This document shows, piece by piece, positions 62,406-64,000 of a stretch of DNA of 64,000 bases. Every line of letters starts with the position of its first letter. Position 1 is the stretch's first letter. The DNA is taken from positions 62,001 through 126,000 of the forward strand of contig NZ_JAHBBH010000004.1 in NCBI RefSeq assembly GCF_019331735.1, read 5' to 3'. This stretch comes from Bifidobacterium miconis (GTDB taxonomy: Bacteria > Actinomycetota > Actinomycetes > Actinomycetales > Bifidobacteriaceae). Position numbers and translations under genes: made by a program. Below the pieces are notes generated by a model. It saw only the letters and a list, made by a program, of their open reading frames with translations. It had not been told where the DNA came from and did no database searches.

Positions 62406-62667
62406 CAGGCCCCAATTAGGCCCCAATTCGTGACACGGTGCGTGACAAGGAGCGAACCGCGTCTCCCCTCTATGCACGCACAACCATTGAAAAATCAGTC
62501 TTTTTCATGAATCGCCACCATCACATGCCGCTCCATGTCACGCTCCCGCCGCACATGCGTCGTGCGGCGCGCGACGCGGGGTTGGGCGCGAAGGCGAAAC
62601 GGCGCACACTGGAACCACCGGGGCATCGAGGACTTCCGGCACCGCCGACAAGCCGAAGGAGGCCATC

Positions 62668-63702
62668 ATGAGGCGGCACGACATCAACGACGTGGCAGGC
62701 CGAACCGGGCAGGACCATTCCCCTGGTTCGCTCGACGCATCCGATGGGTCCGGCGCGTCCGGCTCGCCCGATGCGTCCGGCATCGCGGCCCGTCGCACCT
62801 CGGGAGTTGCACGTGCTGTCACCATCGCGCTGATCGCGGCCGTGGCCGTGGCACTGATCGCCGCAGCCGCGTACGGGTTCCACCGCGAGCGCCGCACGCG
62901 CATCACCATCATGGCATGGGGTTCCGCGGCGCTGGCCGAACAGGCCGATCGTCTCGGCTCGGATTTCGCCAGTGCGAACAAGCTGAACGCCGATCAGGTG
63001 CGCGTCGTCCGCCCCGAGGCCGGCATCACGGCGGAACAATTGTCCGAGCGCATCTCGCAGGCGCAGCAACAGGGCGTCGTGGCGCTGATCGCCTCCGCCG
63101 CATCGTTCGACGACGCCACGGACGCCACGAGCTGTGACAGTCCCATCACCATGTATCCGGATGCGCCGGTGGGCGCGGATCCGGCGTTCGGCGACGCGTT
63201 CGCCGCAACCGTCCCCAACGCCGCATGGCGTTACTTCACCTGCGACGGCGACCATGTCAGCACGGTGCTCGACGGCACCACCGACGATCATCTCACGCGC
63301 CGATGCGAGCGCGACGACCAACGCGGGTCGACGATCTGCTCCACCGACCGCGGCAGCACCGAATACCGCCCGGCGGCGAGCGTCAAGGTGCTCGACGCCG
63401 ACGCGGCCAAGCAGTGCGAGGCTACCGGCGAATGCGCGTGGGAGCAGACCGCCATGCTGCAACGGTATGCGTCCACGCAACAGGGATTATTACTGAACCG
63501 TTCGCGCACGTGGATGCGACTGACCGGCGGCGCGGCAGGCACGGCAGGCGCAACCGGCAGTACCACGAGCGCCGGCGCCACTGCCGATTCCTCCACATCC
63601 GACGATCCTCTGATCGCCTTCTACCCCTACGATTCCGCCGGAGGTGCCCGATCCGCCACCGAACTCAATGATCAGTTCGCCCGTTTTCTGGAGTTCCGAT
63701 GA
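62668..63702 (+). CDS. Membrane-anchored extracytoplasmic protein, unknown
   Basis: The 344-residue protein is not recognised. A hydrophilic Asp/Ser/Gly-rich cytoplasmic head (~1-45) is followed by one membrane helix (ARAVTIALIAAVAVALIAAAAYGF, ~50-73) and an extracytoplasmic domain that starts TRITIMAWGSAALAEQADRL, a bit like substrate-binding folds. It has four or more cysteines outside (TSCDS, FTCDGD, RRCERD, STICST), perhaps in disulfides. GAAGGAGGCCATC precedes the ATG. Its stop overlaps the next gene by 4 nt. The 62406-62667 gap upstream holds direct repeats (AGGCCCCAATT twice) and three GTGAC motifs. Confidence 0.7.
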   Translation: MRRHDINDVAGRTGQDHSPGSLDASDGSGASGSPDASGIAARRTSGVARAVTIALIAAVAVALIAAAAYGFHRERRTRITIMAWGSAALAEQADRLGSDFASANKLNADQVRVVRPEAGITAEQLSERISQAQQQGVVALIASAASFDDATDATSCDSPITMYPDAPVGADPAFGDAFAATVPNAAWRYFTCDGDHVSTVLDGTTDDHLTRRCERDDQRGSTICSTDRGSTEYRPAASVKVLDADAAKQCEATGECAWEQTAMLQRYASTQQGLLLNRSRTWMRLTGGAAGTAGATGSTTSAGATADSSTSDDPLIAFYPYDSAGGARSATELNDQFARFLEFR

Positions 63703-64000
63703 ACGACCCGCTGTATCAGCCGAGCGACCCGAATCAGGTGCTCGCCGCTCCCGCGACCTATGACATTCTCTTCAATCACGACGACGCCGTCGACGAAGCG
63801 CACGGCGGCCGTCCCCCGCGTCGCAACGCGCGTCGCCGCCGCATCCTCGGCTGGGTCGCGTTTGCGCTTGTGGCGCTGCTCATGGTCCTGTCCCTGCTGC
63901 GCATGGTCGTCTTCGCCGATCCGAAGCTCAGGATCACGCTGGTCGACGCCGGCCAATACGCGACGGTCGTCTCCGACGTGACGCGCGATTTCGCCTACGA
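63699..64000 (+). CDS. Membrane protein with N-terminal cytoplasmic head, cut by window edge
   Basis: An open frame starts at the ATG in the ATGA overlap with the upstream gene and continues past the edge (100 codons visible). It has a charged head (MNDPLYQPSDPNQVLAAP...), an Arg-rich turn (PPRRNARRRR) and one hydrophobic helix (ILGWVAFALVALLMVLSLLRMVVF), then a likely extracytoplasmic part starting DPKLRITLVDAGQY. The same single-helix layout as the upstream gene product suggests a two-component membrane complex. Function unknown. Confidence 0.75.
   Translation, partial: MNDPLYQPSDPNQVLAAPATYDILFNHDDAVDEAHGGRPPRRNARRRRILGWVAFALVALLMVLSLLRMVVFADPKLRITLVDAGQYATVVSDVTRDFAY

Overview
The window is high-GC DNA with bacterial gene density. 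Gene content and order point to a Bifidobacterium chromosome: rpmE-prfA-prmC-tsaC-wecA, guaB next to orn, sortase-type pilins ending in LPLTG, many LacI regulators beside glycosidases, an Opp-type peptide importer, xylulokinase and a YkoE-type permease. There is no rRNA. One tRNA (CAT anticodon) is present. I see no insertion sequence, prophage or CRISPR array.

Layout. 1-943: end of dapD. 1372-8522 (minus): a five-gene oligopeptide ABC import operon with an embedded S10 serine carboxypeptidase, followed by a possible 36-residue peptide gene with its own promoter. 8933-16974: acetyltransferase, two divergent GST-fold proteins, an amidohydrolase, citrate synthase, methionine aminopeptidase and a DUF308 membrane protein. 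17100-18016: gene-free, with unusual spaced repeats. 18030-21523: PepO, a HigBA-type toxin-antitoxin pair and an SSB protein. 22057-29706: a carbohydrate block with a GH39 xylosidase, a glycosidase remnant, an orphan sugar-binding lipoprotein, two LacI regulators and an AEC carrier. 29799-33239: an internally duplicated unknown protein, a two-arm repeat and proS. 33505-38756: MFS exporter, aldehyde dehydrogenase, GH1 and LacI. 38941-47351: a two-gene pilus locus without a sortase, with a G10 tract beside a candidate -10 box. 47663-58063: helicase, orn, guaB, wecA, tsaC, an acetyltransferase, prmC, prfA, rpmE, tRNA and ykoE. 58292-64000: xylB, a NarL/NarX-type two-component system and two unrecognised membrane-anchored proteins, the last cut by the window edge.

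How it works together. Sugar genes appear to be under local LacI control. Three operator classes can be seen: GGTTTAAC-type (GH39 and AEC/LacI), AAACGTTT-type (binding protein and LacI) and TTGGAAACG-type (MFS and LacI). Several housekeeping genes (map, pepO, guaB, proS and one lacI) have no Shine-Dalgarno. Instead a TANNNT box lies 6-7 nt before the start codon, which suggests leaderless mRNAs. A roughly 77-bp palindromic repeat occurs four times between genes.
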